From contig JBITNC010000001.1 of the NCBI GenBank assembly GCA_050084985.1, positions 74,772,001 to 74,836,000 on the forward strand: a DNA stretch of 64,000 bases. Direction: 5' to 3'. The position numbers were made by a program, and so were the translations under genes. The notes under the pieces were generated by a model. It did no database searches, was not told the DNA's origin, and worked only from the letters and a program-made list of their open reading frames with translations. Positions 62,961 to 64,000 of this stretch are shown in pieces (within the stretch, counting starts at the first letter, position 1; every line of letters begins with the position of its first letter). Source of the stretch: Nageia nagi. Its lineage: Eukaryota; Pinophyta.

Positions 62961-64000
62961 AATATTTATTTCTAAGACTTTTTCAGTAAGCATATGCGAC
63001 CCTTCTTCTAATTGATTTGGTACTAGTATCCATCCATTATCGTTAACATTATATTCTTCATCGTATTCTTGAGTTTGTTCATTCGTGCATACTTGATGTT
63101 CATAGGAACCAAATATGTGATCTACGTTTTTGAATTCATGTATCGAAGGATTAGATGATATAGAGAAAAATCAGTGATTACTTTATCTATAGAAGTATTG
63201 GCTATTATTTTGATTAAATTTTGATTTTTGTTAACTTCATCTATTTGTTCATTATTTTGATCTTCAATATCATTCTCTTTTATTGTAACCATATATATCG
63301 ATGGTATATCTGAATATAGACTGATTGATGATTTGATATTTTTATTTATTTTTTCTTATATATCACTTGGTAAGCACGAATGATTCCAAGGTGGCTCAAT
63401 ATTATTAATAAAGAGCATTTTGACACCTTCTAAGACATCCATTTCACTTAATTGTTCTTCTCTTATATCAATAATTTCTTGTATTATGGATTCTTTCTCT
63501 AAAATTTCTTCATTATAATCCAAATTCTCTTCTCCTAATTTTTCTAATTTAGCAAGATTTTTATATTCATTTTGATAACCTAATCCACTTTTATCAGTGG
63601 GATCTTGGTATTGTAATTCAATTATCTCTCATGGACCCTATTCATATCGACCCAATCCTCGTCCTTGTCAATTACATTTGTCAAAATAGTTTAAGATAAA
63701 TGTTCTTGAACATGGCGATAAATAATTCATATCACTATTGAAATTTCCTTCATATGTTTGATTGGGTATTGTTGACACAGGATCCACTATCCCCGCATAG
63801 ATGAACATTGTCTGATTAGGTACTTCTCCTAAAAGCACTATTTGTCCAATTACACTAGGTGATTCAAATAATATTCCCATTTCTTATGCTAAAGGCATAT
63901 TAAATACCACATCATCTACGTCATATTCTCCCATCCCTAAATCCATTAATTTAATTTTTACTATATATACATTGGATGAGTCATTATTAGATGTAGTATT
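62961..64000 (-). pseudogene. Tat-like pol N-terminal part (post-protease region)
   Basis: The minus-strand frame continues through an acidic linker ('LEEGSHMLTEKVLEI', 'EMDVLEGVKMLFINNIEPPW'). It includes a glycine-rich piece at about 63665-63575, 'QGRGLGRYE' then 'KSGLGYQN', which resembles the G-patch-like segment seen in some Tat elements. 'MGILFESPSVIGQIVLLGE' is at 63880. The frame is interrupted by several stops and runs off the window. Protease itself is not securely seen. Confidence 0.6.

Larger units (their letters stand above)
57840..64000 (-). mobile_element. Tat-like Ty3/gypsy element, 3-prime part
   Basis: The minus strand carries pol from beyond the window edge to 59659, then an extra ORF (59572-58334), then a polypurine tract near 57918-57900. 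Dual RNase H domains and RT wording ('DLNKACPKDDFPLP') point to the Tat lineage. The 5-prime LTR, gag and primer site lie beyond 64000, and the inner 3-prime LTR end is not resolved. Confidence 0.8.

Overview
The window looks like a repeat-dominated stretch of a large plant nuclear genome. It is AT-rich, has introns, and is built mainly of nested LTR retrotransposons (Ty1/copia plus Athila-like and Tat-like Ty3/gypsy), an L1 LINE remnant, genes with a plant mobile domain (PMD) and many local tandem repeats. A seed plant with a large genome, perhaps a gymnosperm, is my inference; nothing here fixes the species. There is no sign of bacterial organisation, tRNA, rRNA or CRISPR.

Layout. 1-1480: decayed L1 ORF2 remnant (minus). 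2003-3602: the only likely host gene, four exons on the minus strand ending in an ACT-like domain of the plant bHLH type. 4240-5026: tandem duplication of about 400 bp. 5988 to about 28560: an Athila-like gypsy element (minus). It carries a degraded but readable 3-prime ORF (7481-10445), a solo LTR inserted with GCATT target duplications (10779-11633), and a nested full-length copia element (13957-22833, minus) with 478-bp LTRs and AAAGT target duplications. 28860-29300: minisatellites. 30229-38999: a second, older copia element of a related family on the plus strand, with a roughly 3 kb leader holding a long CT microsatellite. 39540-43427: 5-prime part of a gypsy element (plus) in which an RNase H domain precedes the reverse transcriptase. 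44100-47870 and 53040-56570: two inverted copies of a PMD-encoding element. 49795-51561: candidate LTR. 51709-52450: unidentified degraded ORF. 57840-64000: 3-prime part of a Tat-like gypsy element (minus) with an extra sense ORF after integrase.

Almost every reading frame in the transposons can be followed over long distances and is broken mainly by TAG and TAA where CAG and CAA are expected, plus TGA where CGA or TGG is expected. This is the footprint expected of cytosine-methylation deamination in silenced repeats. Because these frames stay readable, two long ORFs with no assigned function can be outlined: the 414-codon ORF after integrase in the Tat-like element (58334-59578), which contains an internal duplication, and the roughly 980-codon ORF after integrase in the Athila-like element (7481-10445). 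These are the best candidates for undescribed biology.

All annotation is by eye. Domain assignments rest on recalled family motifs, splice sites on consensus and frame agreement, and element ends on TG..CA termini, target duplications, primer-binding sites and polypurine tracts.
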